From a virus, in the IMG/VR virus record IMGVR_UViG_3300017786_000195, positions 1 to 20,473 of that record: 20,473 bases of DNA, one strand, 5' to 3'. Positions 1-7,104 of the stretch are shown here, piece after piece. Positions within the stretch are counted from its first letter, which is position 1. Every line of letters begins with the position of its first letter. The notes beneath the pieces were generated by a model. The model was given only the letters and a program-made list of their open reading frames with translations, was not told the DNA's origin and ran no database searches. The translations under genes and the position numbers were made by a program.

Positions 1-477
1 GATATTACCCGAAGCAAGTGAAGTATTACCTTGTATGTTACCACCTTGTAGTGATAAGTTTCCGTCAGCGTTAGCAGATACGTTACCAGAACCTGAACCA
101 GAACCAGTACCTGAACCTGAGTTGACGAGTGCAGCACCTGAGTCATAACCCATACATCTCCAGTTTCCTGAAGGAGAAGTGTTACTTTGACGACCAGTTG
201 CGTCACTATAACGTAATGACGAACCGGCTAATGTTGAACCGGGGTTGGTTGCTGAGTTTTCAGCACCTGATTGTTGTAAGAACGCATAAGTACCAACGTC
301 TCCAACCGAAGCGTTAGCGTTGACTGTCGCATCCAAAACGATAGTCGCTGTGTTTATCGCACTTATTCTTTTGTCTGAATCAACTGTAATTACAGGAACT
401 GCTCCGGTGGAACCATAAGTACCGGCAGATACATCTGTTGTTTGGTTTACGTTTGACCCAGTACCATATAGAGCCAT
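1..477 (-). CDS. Tail fibre-like virion protein, N-terminal part (runs off the window)
   Basis: An open frame starts at the ATG at 477 and is uninterrupted to the window edge, so 159 residues are seen and the C-terminus is missing. It begins MALYGTGSNVNQ and is rich in Ser, Thr, Gly, Asn and Ala, as phage fibres are. Residues near 28-38 (AVPVITVDSDKRI) resemble IPIITVDSKGRV in the neighbouring 938-aa fibre. A SGNWRCMGYD stretch is of a kind I know from phage fibre and structural proteins. A Gly/Ser linker of about 12 residues follows, then a repeat-like region (NLSLQGGNIQGN) resembling the start of a beta-repeat shaft. A purine-rich GGGAG lies about 13 bases before the ATG, and a CATAAATA octamer lies further upstream. 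Role as a virion fibre or plate component is inferred from composition, the shared motif and position; no specific gene is recognised. Confidence 0.75.
   Translation of the reverse strand, partial: MALYGTGSNVNQTTDVSAGTYGSTGAVPVITVDSDKRISAINTATIVLDATVNANASVGDVGTYAFLQQSGAENSATNPGSTLAGSSLRYSDATGRQSNTSPSGNWRCMGYDSGAALVNSGSGTGSGSGSGNVSANADGNLSLQGGNIQGNTSLASGNI
85..120 (-). repeat. Gly/Ser-coding hexamer repeat (flexible linker)
   Basis: Six consecutive 6-base units encode Ser/Thr-Gly dipeptides (SGSGTGSGSGSG) within the partial fibre gene. It probably forms a flexible hinge between the N-terminal domain and the repeat region that follows. Short tandem units of this kind could also expand or contract by slippage. 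Confidence 0.7.
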
Positions 478-504
478 TGAACTTTACTCTCCCTTGTGTG
501 TTAT

Positions 505-512
505 TATTTATG
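505..512 (-). promoter_or_regulatory. Putative late promoter octamer CATAAATA
   Basis: The minus strand reads CATAAATA in the 44-base gap between the 938-aa fibre stop and the partial fibre gene, 27 bases before its ATG. It matches the NATAAATA form reported for T4-like cyanophage late promoters (T4 itself uses TATAAATA). Assignment rests on the motif and its position. Confidence 0.5.
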
Positions 513-521
513 CAGAGAAGA

Positions 522-3338
522 TTATACTTCTTCTAGCATGAATCTGTATGATTTACCATTTCTTCTATTCTTCAAGAATAGATCATGTTCTCCCTCTTCA
601 ATCAAGTAAGAACCCCATGATTGGTCAATGGTGTTACCACCTTTCCATTCATTGTTCAAGTCAATATCAGAACTGTATACGTTAGCCCAGCGTGTTCCAC
701 TTGAACCTAAGTTCTGAGTACCGTTGGCAGAAGGTATAATACTACCCGCCATAGTCAACGTACCAGTAAACGTATCAGAAGTATCTGATCTTAAGAAGGA
801 AGCAGAACTGATACCATCAAGAGTATCAGCATCAAGACCTGATCCAGATCCGTCAACAGTCTTGATAAGGTTCAAGATTTCTGATGCTGTCTGATCGGCA
901 GTCGCTGCACTCTCAATTCCGTCTAATTTTGATCCATCACCAGCAACGTCACGCCCATCAACTGTACCTGATACAGTTATGTTACCAGTAACAGCAAATT
1001 GTCCGGCAGTTCCAACATAAACTGTTGTGTTATCAGCCGTACCTGTGATTGTACCGTTTGAACCAGTATCTGTTACAGCAACGTTAGTATCTAAAACTGC
1101 GATTGTTGTGCTATCAACTGCTGTTGATGATGTGTTTGTTACACGACCTTTTGAGTCAACAGTAATGATTGGAATTGCAGTTGCAGAACCAACTGTTCCG
1201 GCAGATACACCTGAGTTTGCAAGTGTAACCACACCACTAGCACTAGCAGTAAGATCACTTGATGCAGAAGACCAAATGTATTTCTTGACTCTAGACATGT
1301 CGGAACGTCTATTTGTTCCACCACCTCCATCATCAATTAGCATCTCGTCAGCATCTACAATGTCAGCACCTATGTCTGTACCACCATCTATATTGACTGA
1401 TGCTAGATCAACGACAACTGCTGAACTCAATGCTGTTGCACTAAGTATCTGAGTGTTATTGACCTTCAATACCTTACCTGATGCAAGGTTTATATTTTCT
1501 GATGCACCCCAGTTATCGCCAGTTGCTTCAAAATTCCATGTCTTATCTCCGTCTCCTGAGTCAACAGTCAATCCAGCACCGTCAGCAGCCGCATCATCAG
1601 CAGCTCCTGTTGCAACTTGGAAGTTTTTGTCATCTATAGCAACTGTGGTACTATTAATGGTAGTTGTAGTACCATTGACTGTCAAGTTACCCGAAACTGT
1701 CAAGTTATCATCAACTGTGGTTGTACCACCTGCTGAGTCGATAACTAAGTTTCCTGAAGATGTGTCGATCTCGTTGTTATTGGTGACACCAATTTGAACG
1801 TTATCAATACTTGCTCCACCGTTAGCATCAAGAGCACCAGTTATAGTAACACCTGCTGAGAAGGCAGCTGCTTCTGCAACTGTCAATCCGTCAAGTGTGG
1901 TTGCACCATCAACATCAAGTGTAGATGAGAAGGCAGCTCCCTCTGCTACTGTTAGTCCATCAAGTGTGGTCGCACCGTCAACATCAAATGTTCCTGTGAC
2001 TGAACCGTTACCACTAACTGTTATGTTATCAGATACTGCTACAGTTCCACCTGCAGAATCTAATGTAAGATTACCCGAAGATGTTGATACTGTGTTACCA
2101 TTTACAGTAACGTTATCAGCAGCAATGTCTCCTGTTACAGTTAGAGTTCCAACAATGTTTGTTGCATCTAAGTCTGTTGTGCCATCTACATCTAAGTTTC
2201 CGTTGAAGTCAGCATTTCCAGCCAATGTCAAGTTAGATGCCATGTCAACAGCACCGTCAATATCTACAGCATCTAAGTTAGAAGTACCATCTACATCTAA
2301 GTTTCCGTTGAAGTCAGCATTACCAGCTAATGTCAAGTTAGATGCCATGTCAACAGCACCATCTATATCAACAGCATCTAAGTTTGTAGTGCCATCAATG
2401 TCTATATTACCAGATATATCAAGACTAGCTGCGGTTATTGTTCCTGCGAAGGTAGCATTACCATTGTTGAAAATGGTAGCGTTTTCCCCGATTGGTGTGT
2501 CTGCACCAAGAACGTTGACCCCTGCTATCTCAATACCTACGTTGTGTAAGTTAGATGTTCCTGTCTTTACAGTTGTCTCATTGATGGTAACGGTTCCATT
2601 ACCGAATGATGCGATACCAGTAACACGCATATCGCCACGAACTATGACGTCAGTATTACCTACACCAACTGTTAGTTTAGAACCATTAGCGTCTAGAGTA
2701 CCAATGATTGCTGCATTTTCATCAACATCTAGTGTATCAATGTGAGCAGTTCCATCAAGATATAAGTCTTTCCACTCTAATCCTGATGCACCTAAATCAC
2801 GAGCATTATCTGTGCTAGGAGTCAAGTCACTATCAAAACGACCTGTTGCGGTGATAGTATCACTTGTAGCATTACCAAGGTCGGTGTCTCCAGTTACAAC
2901 AACATTCGTTGTTGTTAAGATAGAACCGTTGAATGTTAAGTTTGCAGAATCCTCTATTTCTCCAGAGGTTCCTGCGATTACTACACGATCATTTGTTAGA
3001 TCGCCAATTTTAGCAGTATCTGCTAGTAATGCGTCAACGTTTGCGGTGCCATCAATGTAAATATTTCTCCACTCTTGGGTAGAACTACCCAAATCATAAG
3101 TATTATCATCATCAGGTATAATGGATGAATCAACATCTGCACCAAACACAACATTATCCGACGCTGAGTCTCCTAAAGTTAGTGTTCCTCCATTGAATGT
3201 TGTAGTACCTGTAACCTCAAGGTTACTGTACATGAAAACATCTGCTGCGAATGTAGAAACTCCAACGTGAGAAGATAGACCGGCAACAATTTGTTGGTTC
3301 TTTCCACCTACTTTAGCCAGTTCTCTTGCCCTAGACAT
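522..3338 (-). CDS. Large repeat-rich tail fibre protein (938 aa)
   Basis: This protein is built almost wholly of short beta-type repeats rich in Thr, Asp, Gly, Val and Asn, consistent with an elongated trimeric fibre. Motifs in order: YDLGSSTQEWRNIYIDG near residues 81-97, a KIGDLTNDRVVIAG...GEIEDS module near 110-132, a second DLGASGLEWKDLYLDG copy near 181-196, two nearly identical 35-residue repeats (NLDAVDIDGAVDMASNLTLA type), two 23-residue repeats (TTLDGLTVAE type), AIPIITVDSKGRV, then GDGSKLDGIESAATADQTA and GLDADTLDG, motifs I know from cyanophage fibres. The last 72 residues (NLGSSGTRWANVY to the FMLEEV end) match the C-terminus of the 628-aa fibre, so this is probably a shared cap or trimerisation module. 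The gene lies directly downstream of the two oxygenases, with a perfect TATAAATA 31 bases before its ATG; the ribosome-binding site is weak. Fibre identity is well supported; its place in the virion is not known. Confidence 0.85.
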   Translation of the reverse strand: MSRARELAKVGGKNQQIVAGLSSHVGVSTFAADVFMYSNLEVTGTTTFNGGTLTLGDSASDNVVFGADVDSSIIPDDDNTYDLGSSTQEWRNIYIDGTANVDALLADTAKIGDLTNDRVVIAGTSGEIEDSANLTFNGSILTTTNVVVTGDTDLGNATSDTITATGRFDSDLTPSTDNARDLGASGLEWKDLYLDGTAHIDTLDVDENAAIIGTLDANGSKLTVGVGNTDVIVRGDMRVTGIASFGNGTVTINETTVKTGTSNLHNVGIEIAGVNVLGADTPIGENATIFNNGNATFAGTITAASLDISGNIDIDGTTNLDAVDIDGAVDMASNLTLAGNADFNGNLDVDGTSNLDAVDIDGAVDMASNLTLAGNADFNGNLDVDGTTDLDATNIVGTLTVTGDIAADNVTVNGNTVSTSSGNLTLDSAGGTVAVSDNITVSGNGSVTGTFDVDGATTLDGLTVAEGAAFSSTLDVDGATTLDGLTVAEAAAFSAGVTITGALDANGGASIDNVQIGVTNNNEIDTSSGNLVIDSAGGTTTVDDNLTVSGNLTVNGTTTTINSTTVAIDDKNFQVATGAADDAAADGAGLTVDSGDGDKTWNFEATGDNWGASENINLASGKVLKVNNTQILSATALSSAVVVDLASVNIDGGTDIGADIVDADEMLIDDGGGGTNRRSDMSRVKKYIWSSASSDLTASASGVVTLANSGVSAGTVGSATAIPIITVDSKGRVTNTSSTAVDSTTIAVLDTNVAVTDTGSNGTITGTADNTTVYVGTAGQFAVTGNITVSGTVDGRDVAGDGSKLDGIESAATADQTASEILNLIKTVDGSGSGLDADTLDGISSASFLRSDTSDTFTGTLTMAGSIIPSANGTQNLGSSGTRWANVYSSDIDLNNEWKGGNTIDQSWGSYLIEEGEHDLFLKNRRNGKSYRFMLEEV
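1858..1995 (-). repeat. Two tandem 69-bp direct repeats in the 938-aa fibre gene
   Basis: Two adjacent 69-base units (about 1858-1926 and 1927-1995) each encode 23 residues of the form LDVDGATTLDGLTVAE followed by a short Ala/Ser-rich end. They differ mainly at synonymous or conservative positions, which points to an in-frame duplication of a fibre-shaft unit. Confidence 0.8.
2182..2391 (-). repeat. Two tandem 105-bp direct repeats in the 938-aa fibre gene
   Basis: The sequence beginning CCATCTACATCTAAGTTTCC on the plus strand at 2182 recurs at 2287, an exact 105-base period (35 codons), with only a few differences between copies. Each encodes a NLDAVDIDGAVDMASNLTLA-type unit ending NGNLDVDGT. 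A degenerate start of a third copy follows. The near identity of the copies indicates a recent in-frame duplication or gene conversion. Confidence 0.85.
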
Positions 3339-3369
3339 AGTTTAATATCTCAGTTAGATTAGTTATATG

Positions 3370-3377
3370 TATTTATA
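3370..3377 (-). promoter_or_regulatory. Putative late promoter TATAAATA (perfect T4 consensus)
   Basis: The minus strand reads exactly TATAAATA, the T4 late promoter element. It overlaps the TAA stop (3373-3375) of the upstream oxygenase gene and lies 31 bases before the ATG of the 938-aa fibre. Among the octamers seen in gaps this is the only perfect T4 match. It would let the fibre be transcribed apart from the oxygenases. Confidence 0.6.
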
Positions 3378-4239
3378 CCACTTTTATCCTAAACGCTAAT
3401 CTTTGTGTTATTTCTGGCGCAGATATCCTTGGTGGACTTGCTGTATGTGTGGTATTATGCTTATAAACTATGATACGACCTGGTTTATTACCAACAACTT
3501 TCTCCGGCCATCCTAAGTCATACTTACGTTTCCAGTGCTTTGCACCTGTCACATCATCATTGAAAAATGTCAGTTCACCTCCCCAATCAGGTTGCCACAC
3601 TTTATTCAATACGAACAATACAGTATAATAAGAGTCTTCTGGATTTGCTTTGGCATCTGTATCCTTGTGCATTTGACCACTTCTCTCCCCTATCTTATCA
3701 TTCTTCATAGGGTCTGTAGAACGACCATTTAGGTAGCAAGTGAAATCAGTTATTGAACTTGGCACGTCATACTTATCGTAATAAGACTCGCCATTTATAA
3801 AATAACCATTGGGTCCTGACAGTCCTGCTTTGATTGACTCCGCCAGACCAGCATCTAAAGATGCTTTACCACCAAATATCTGAGTGTTGATACTATCAAA
3901 AATATCGTATGCTTCTTTACTATGTCTCTTGGTGCTGGCATCATCCCAACCAATAGGATGTCTGTACATAGAGAATCTAAACAGAGATAACATGTCCTCT
4001 ATTGGTGTCTCTGTACCTAAAATATGTTTACTACTACTCTTCCCTGATAGGTTAGGGATATATTCTTGAATGGAGACTTTTCTTGGTACTCCTGTTCTTT
4101 GTAATTGTTTCTTCTCGTCTATCAAAGGAGTTATACCAACCCACTTACAATACCAACTCATTTTTTGAGCAGCATCATACATGGCATGATGTAATTCCTC
4201 GCTGACAAGCCCATCATAGACTTCTACGTCAACCATCAT
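3373..4239 (-). CDS. 2-oxoglutarate/Fe(II)-dependent oxygenase, copy B (288 aa)
   Basis: A non-haem iron dioxygenase of the prolyl-4-hydroxylase-like double-stranded beta-helix type; such enzymes couple 2-oxoglutarate decarboxylation to hydroxylation of a protein or other substrate. Visible signature: HxD iron ligands in GQMHKDTD (His191, Asp193), the strand motif DWGGELTFFND near 218-228, a distal histidine in HNTTHTASPPR (His265 likely, His261 possible), and Arg280 or Arg284 in QRLAFRIKV as the probable 2-oxoglutarate contact. An extended N-terminal half shares the block SKHILG.ET and FRFSMYRHPIGWDDAST with copy A. The start is an ATGATG pair at 4239 or 4236 with AGAGGT just upstream. It lies 18 bases downstream of its paralogue and directly before the 938-aa fibre. 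The substrate is unknown; hydroxylation of fibre residues is inferred from context only. Confidence 0.85.
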   Translation of the reverse strand: MMVDVEVYDGLVSEELHHAMYDAAQKMSWYCKWVGITPLIDEKKQLQRTGVPRKVSIQEYIPNLSGKSSSKHILGTETPIEDMLSLFRFSMYRHPIGWDDASTKRHSKEAYDIFDSINTQIFGGKASLDAGLAESIKAGLSGPNGYFINGESYYDKYDVPSSITDFTCYLNGRSTDPMKNDKIGERSGQMHKDTDAKANPEDSYYTVLFVLNKVWQPDWGGELTFFNDDVTGAKHWKRKYDLGWPEKVVGNKPGRIIVYKHNTTHTASPPRISAPEITQRLAFRIKVV

Positions 4240-4257
4240 ATACCTCTGTTGATATAT

Positions 4258-5094
4258 TTAGTCTTTGATTTTTATCCTGAAAGCAACCCGTAGTGACATC
4301 TCTTCTGCATCTATTCTTGGTGCCATAGTACTATGAGTAATATTATGTTTATACACTATAATACGACCTGGTACATTACTAACCACCTTTGAAGCCCATC
4401 CCAAATTATATCCTCTCTTCCAATGTTTTGACCCTGTATCCTTGTCATCATAATATAACAAGTCTGCACCCCATGTAGGATACCACTCCAAGTTAGCAAT
4501 GAACAATACAGTATAATAAGGATCTTCTGGTTTTGCTCTAGGATCTGTGTCCTTGTGCATTTGTCCTGATCTTTTACCAATACGATCACCAGACATAGGG
4601 TCAGTAGATCTAGCATTGATGTAAGAAACGAAACCATTTCCTACTTTGTTCTTTGGAACTCCGTACTTAGTATAATAATCTTCTCTGTTCTTATAATAAC
4701 CCTTGAACCCTGACAGTCCATTGATACCCTCTTTCAGTCCCTCATCAAGAGATCCTTTTCCATCTAGTAACGTATCGTTGATAGTATTCCATAATTTATA
4801 TACTATGTTAGAGTAGAAGCATGTGCTTGCATCATCCCACCCAATAGGATGTCTGTACATACTAAAACGGAAGAGATCAACCATATCTGATATGGCAGTT
4901 TCTTTTCCTAAAATGTGTTTACTACTAGTCTTCCCGTCAATTGCAGGAATATACTCATTTATTGTTTGAGTTGTCCTGTTGTGAGTCTCAATTCCTATCC
5001 ACTTTGTGTATAACGACGCACCTTGAATCCAATCATAGACCTCACGATGCAACTCTTCGTCAATAACACCATCAAAGATCTGAAAATCTTCCAT
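4258..5094 (-). CDS. 2-oxoglutarate/Fe(II)-dependent oxygenase, copy A (278 aa)
   Basis: A tandem paralogue of the next gene, alignable over nearly its full length. Iron ligands are visible as GQMHKDTD (His180, Asp182) with the distal histidine in HNITHSTMAPR (His254 most likely) and Arg269 or Arg273 near the C-terminus for 2-oxoglutarate. The usual GGEL strand is altered to TWGADLLYYDD (about 208-217), so this copy has drifted in a region that shapes the active site. The shared block near 58-91 (SKHILGKET, FRFSMYRHPIGWDDAST) and the KHWKRGYNLGW segment near 224-233 are strongly conserved between the copies and are not part of the minimal oxygenase core. It is the first gene after the largest gap in the window, which holds a promoter-like TATAAATC and a dyad. 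No clear Shine-Dalgarno sequence precedes the ATG. Catalytic activity is likely; the substrate is unknown. Confidence 0.85.
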   Translation of the reverse strand: MEDFQIFDGVIDEELHREVYDWIQGASLYTKWIGIETHNRTTQTINEYIPAIDGKTSSKHILGKETAISDMVDLFRFSMYRHPIGWDDASTCFYSNIVYKLWNTINDTLLDGKGSLDEGLKEGINGLSGFKGYYKNREDYYTKYGVPKNKVGNGFVSYINARSTDPMSGDRIGKRSGQMHKDTDPRAKPEDPYYTVLFIANLEWYPTWGADLLYYDDKDTGSKHWKRGYNLGWASKVVSNVPGRIIVYKHNITHSTMAPRIDAEEMSLRVAFRIKIKD

Positions 5095-5154
5095 AAGTTA
5101 CAGCAAAATTATTAAGTTGTATCGAACTACTACTGGCAGTTGTTCTGTGTGCCT

Positions 5155-5175
5155 AAACCGTAATGATTACCGTTT
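5155..5175. promoter_or_regulatory. 21-base near-perfect dyad (operator or 5' hairpin)
   Basis: The plus strand reads AAACCGTAAT-G-ATTACCGTTT: two 10-base arms complementary at nine positions around a single central base. It begins just past the TATAAATC octamer in the direction of transcription, where a late transcript would start. It could be a binding site for a dimeric protein or a 5' mRNA structure. The very short loop and lack of a T-run make an intrinsic terminator unlikely. Confidence 0.45.
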
Positions 5176-5176
5176 T

Positions 5177-5184
5177 GATTTATA
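5177..5184 (-). promoter_or_regulatory. Possible late promoter octamer TATAAATC
   Basis: The minus strand reads TATAAATC, one base from the T4 late consensus, 82 bases before the first oxygenase ATG. It is weaker than the other gap octamers because the final base deviates and the same TATAAATC also occurs inside the spike gene at 18355-18362. Its place in the only long gap is the main support. Confidence 0.35.
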
Positions 5185-5216
5185 TATGCAATTAGGTATA
5201 TTGCACATCTAGCAAT

Positions 5217-7103
5217 CTAGGATACAGGGGTTAGTGATATTTTATACTTCTTACCTGTGAGATTATTTATCATGAATATATCATCCTTTCCTTCTTGAAG
5301 TGTCCAGTTTCCTTCACTTCCATCTACGGAATTACCGCCATTTCCTACGTTACTAAAATGCATATCAGCAGTATATACGTTTTGCCATCTGCTGCCCACA
5401 GCACCTAAATTTCTTGTTGCATCTGCGTCTGGTAACATATTACCATTCAACGTAACATCACCTACACTTATGTTAGGAACACCCGTTAGACCTGTAGCAT
5501 TACCACTCAATGTGGCAGCTGTCAGCGTGTTAGTGCCTGGGTTGTATTTGAGTTCTACGTCAGTTCTTACATCCTCATTACCAGTTGCAGTATCTACGAA
5601 CGTGACGAAATGATCAGCAGCTGTTGTATTAGTTGCAGTCAACTCGACTTTATCAGCAATCACACTGGTAAGTGCTGAACCATCAACTGCTGCTAATGCT
5701 CCTGTAATCTGTCCGCCAGGTACATTTGTTAGTCCACTACCAGAACCACTAAAGGTTCCTGATGTTGTGATACCTGATATCTTCAACCCTGCTTGCGAGA
5801 AGACTGCTACTTCTGTGTTATTGACAGTAATAGTTGTCTTCAACGGTGCAGTTTGAACTTGTGTGTTTGTATCTTGTATCGCTGTCGCATCTATTCCTGA
5901 AAGGTTTGATCCATCTCCATAGAAATGCGATGCTGTTATAATACCACTGGCATTGACTGTGGTAGCACCAAGTTGACCTACAGTAGAAACACCTGATGAG
6001 TTTATATCACCAGTTACATCTCCTACTAATCTTCCGGTGAATCCGGAGCCTCCGACTCCATCAATCCCTGCCACAAAACCACCAGCACTAGTGGTAAGAC
6101 CAGATACATTAATATTGGTTCCATTGAAAAACGCTACGGTTGAGACGCCAGCAGAATTGAGTGATCCAAGAAATCCAAAACTACCGACTGGGGCTACGAA
6201 CCCTTGTGATGTTGTTATAATACCAGTTGCCTGAACTGTCTCTACAAAGAATTGATCGGCTGTTGATATACCAGATGAATTGAAATCTCCTGTAAGATTT
6301 CCTGTGACATCTCCTGTTACATCTCCGACAACATCTCCAGTGACATTTCCTACAACGTTTCCAGTTATATTACCATAAAAACCTGCACTTGCGGTAACTC
6401 CAGCACCAGCTAAATCACCTTTGAATCCTAACGCTGATGTTACTATACCTGTTGCATTGATATGTTCAAACTCGCCTGTTACTCCAAATGATGCTATACC
6501 CACTGAAACTTGATTTGCAGTTAGTCCTGCACCTATTCTCAATGTTCCTACATTACCAAATCCAAATGTGCCATCTGCGTTCTGTATGTTAGTTCTCGCA
6601 TCAGCAGCAGAGAATATACTAACAATACCAGTTACACCTGGCTCTTGGTAGAACGATAATCCGGCACCCACTTTGAATGTCGTAATACCTGTGGCTCTAG
6701 TAAAGTTACTAGCATCCATTACGTCGTTGGTTGACCTGTTTATGGTCATTGTAGCGATACCAACCTCGATACCACCACCCAGATCCAACTTCATCTGGTT
6801 TACAGTAACACCGTTACCTCTGAAATTCAATTTAGTAATTGAACCAGCAAAACCAGTCGGTGTTATCTCATCTTTCTGTACTTCTATACCTTCTACACTT
6901 CCTGATGGTGCACCAGAAGGTGCAGCCCAATATCTTTCTCCCTCAGTAGTACCATAAAGTACAAAGTTATTATTATCAGGCAACCCCAAGTTAGGTTCCG
7001 CCTCTTCCAATCCTAGGAAAGCAGGTAGACCTGGTGTTTGTTTTCTATGTGTTGATAGTCCAGCGTAGGATGTAACCCCAACCTTCCCAGATAATAATCT
7101 CAT
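5217..7103 (-). CDS. Repeat-rich tail fibre protein with shared C-terminal module (628 aa)
   Basis: A long fibre-type protein. The N-terminal part (about 1-60; KVGVTSYAGLSTHRKQ, then LPDNNNFVLYG) is distinct and could be the virion attachment region. The middle alternates units such as ATGIVTSALGF, SSGVSTVGQLG and ASGIITASHFYGDG with a four-residue GDVT/GNVT repeat run. The region GDGSNLSGIDATAI followed by a low-complexity stretch leads to the last 73 residues (MLPDADATRNLGAVGSRWQNVY ... DIFMINNLTGKKYKISL), which match the end of the 938-aa fibre. The ATG at 7103 lies one base after the stop of the 112-aa gene, implying coupled translation. Its stop precedes the 122-base gap, so it probably ends the transcript segment that starts at the giant collar protein. 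Fibre identity is well supported; which fibre it builds is unknown. Confidence 0.82.
   Translation of the reverse strand: MRLLSGKVGVTSYAGLSTHRKQTPGLPAFLGLEEAEPNLGLPDNNNFVLYGTTEGERYWAAPSGAPSGSVEGIEVQKDEITPTGFAGSITKLNFRGNGVTVNQMKLDLGGGIEVGIATMTINRSTNDVMDASNFTRATGITTFKVGAGLSFYQEPGVTGIVSIFSAADARTNIQNADGTFGFGNVGTLRIGAGLTANQVSVGIASFGVTGEFEHINATGIVTSALGFKGDLAGAGVTASAGFYGNITGNVVGNVTGDVVGDVTGDVTGNLTGDFNSSGISTADQFFVETVQATGIITTSQGFVAPVGSFGFLGSLNSAGVSTVAFFNGTNINVSGLTTSAGGFVAGIDGVGGSGFTGRLVGDVTGDINSSGVSTVGQLGATTVNASGIITASHFYGDGSNLSGIDATAIQDTNTQVQTAPLKTTITVNNTEVAVFSQAGLKISGITTSGTFSGSGSGLTNVPGGQITGALAAVDGSALTSVIADKVELTATNTTAADHFVTFVDTATGNEDVRTDVELKYNPGTNTLTAATLSGNATGLTGVPNISVGDVTLNGNMLPDADATRNLGAVGSRWQNVYTADMHFSNVGNGGNSVDGSEGNWTLQEGKDDIFMINNLTGKKYKISLTPVS
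6282..6374 (-). repeat. 12-bp tandem repeat coding for GDVT/GNVT units
   Basis: About eight 12-base units encode GNIT-GNVV-GNVT-GDVV-GDVT-GDVT-GNLT-GDF. Glycine recurs at every fourth residue, unlike collagen's every third. This fits a tightly wound beta-solenoid or triple-stranded shaft segment. Many units keep the core GTNACATCTCC-like bases on the plus strand, showing tandem duplication at DNA level. Confidence 0.8.
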
Positions 7104-7104
7104 G

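Larger units (their letters stand above)
5095..5216 (-). other. 122-base gap between the 628-aa fibre and the oxygenase pair
   Basis: This is the longest stretch without a gene. Read on the minus strand it holds, in order, a short inverted repeat (arms TGCAAT/ATTGCA at 5187-5192 and 5200-5205), a promoter-like TATAAATC at 5177-5184 and a 21-base dyad at 5155-5175, then about 60 bases of unremarkable AT-rich leader to the ATG at 5094. No ORF and no T-tract terminator was seen. Confidence 0.6.

Noticed and set aside
1897-2745. Long plus-strand open frame (282 codons) opposite the 938-aa fibre gene
   Set aside because: Its translation is a Pro/Ser/Thr/Val-rich mirror of the repetitive fibre codons; the minus-strand frame has clear fibre motifs and neighbours. 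No ribosome site or operon context supports the plus strand.
4253-4260. TAAATATA between the two oxygenases as a late promoter
   Set aside because: It does not fit NATAAATA or TATAAATA; the 18-base gap and AGAGGT ribosome site fit simple co-transcription.
4356-4637. Minus-strand 93-codon frame inside oxygenase copy A, considered as a frameshifted fragment
   Set aside because: The main oxygenase frame is continuous and keeps all motifs through this region, so the second frame is a shadow.
5155-5175. Dyad as a rho-independent terminator for the 628-aa fibre gene
   Set aside because: The arms meet around one base, leaving no proper loop unless inner pairs open, the stem has a mismatch and is AT-rich, and no T-run follows.
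6282-6374. Collagen-like repeat as a prolyl-hydroxylase substrate
   Set aside because: Glycine recurs every four residues and there is no proline in the run, so it is not a collagen Gly-X-Y tract.
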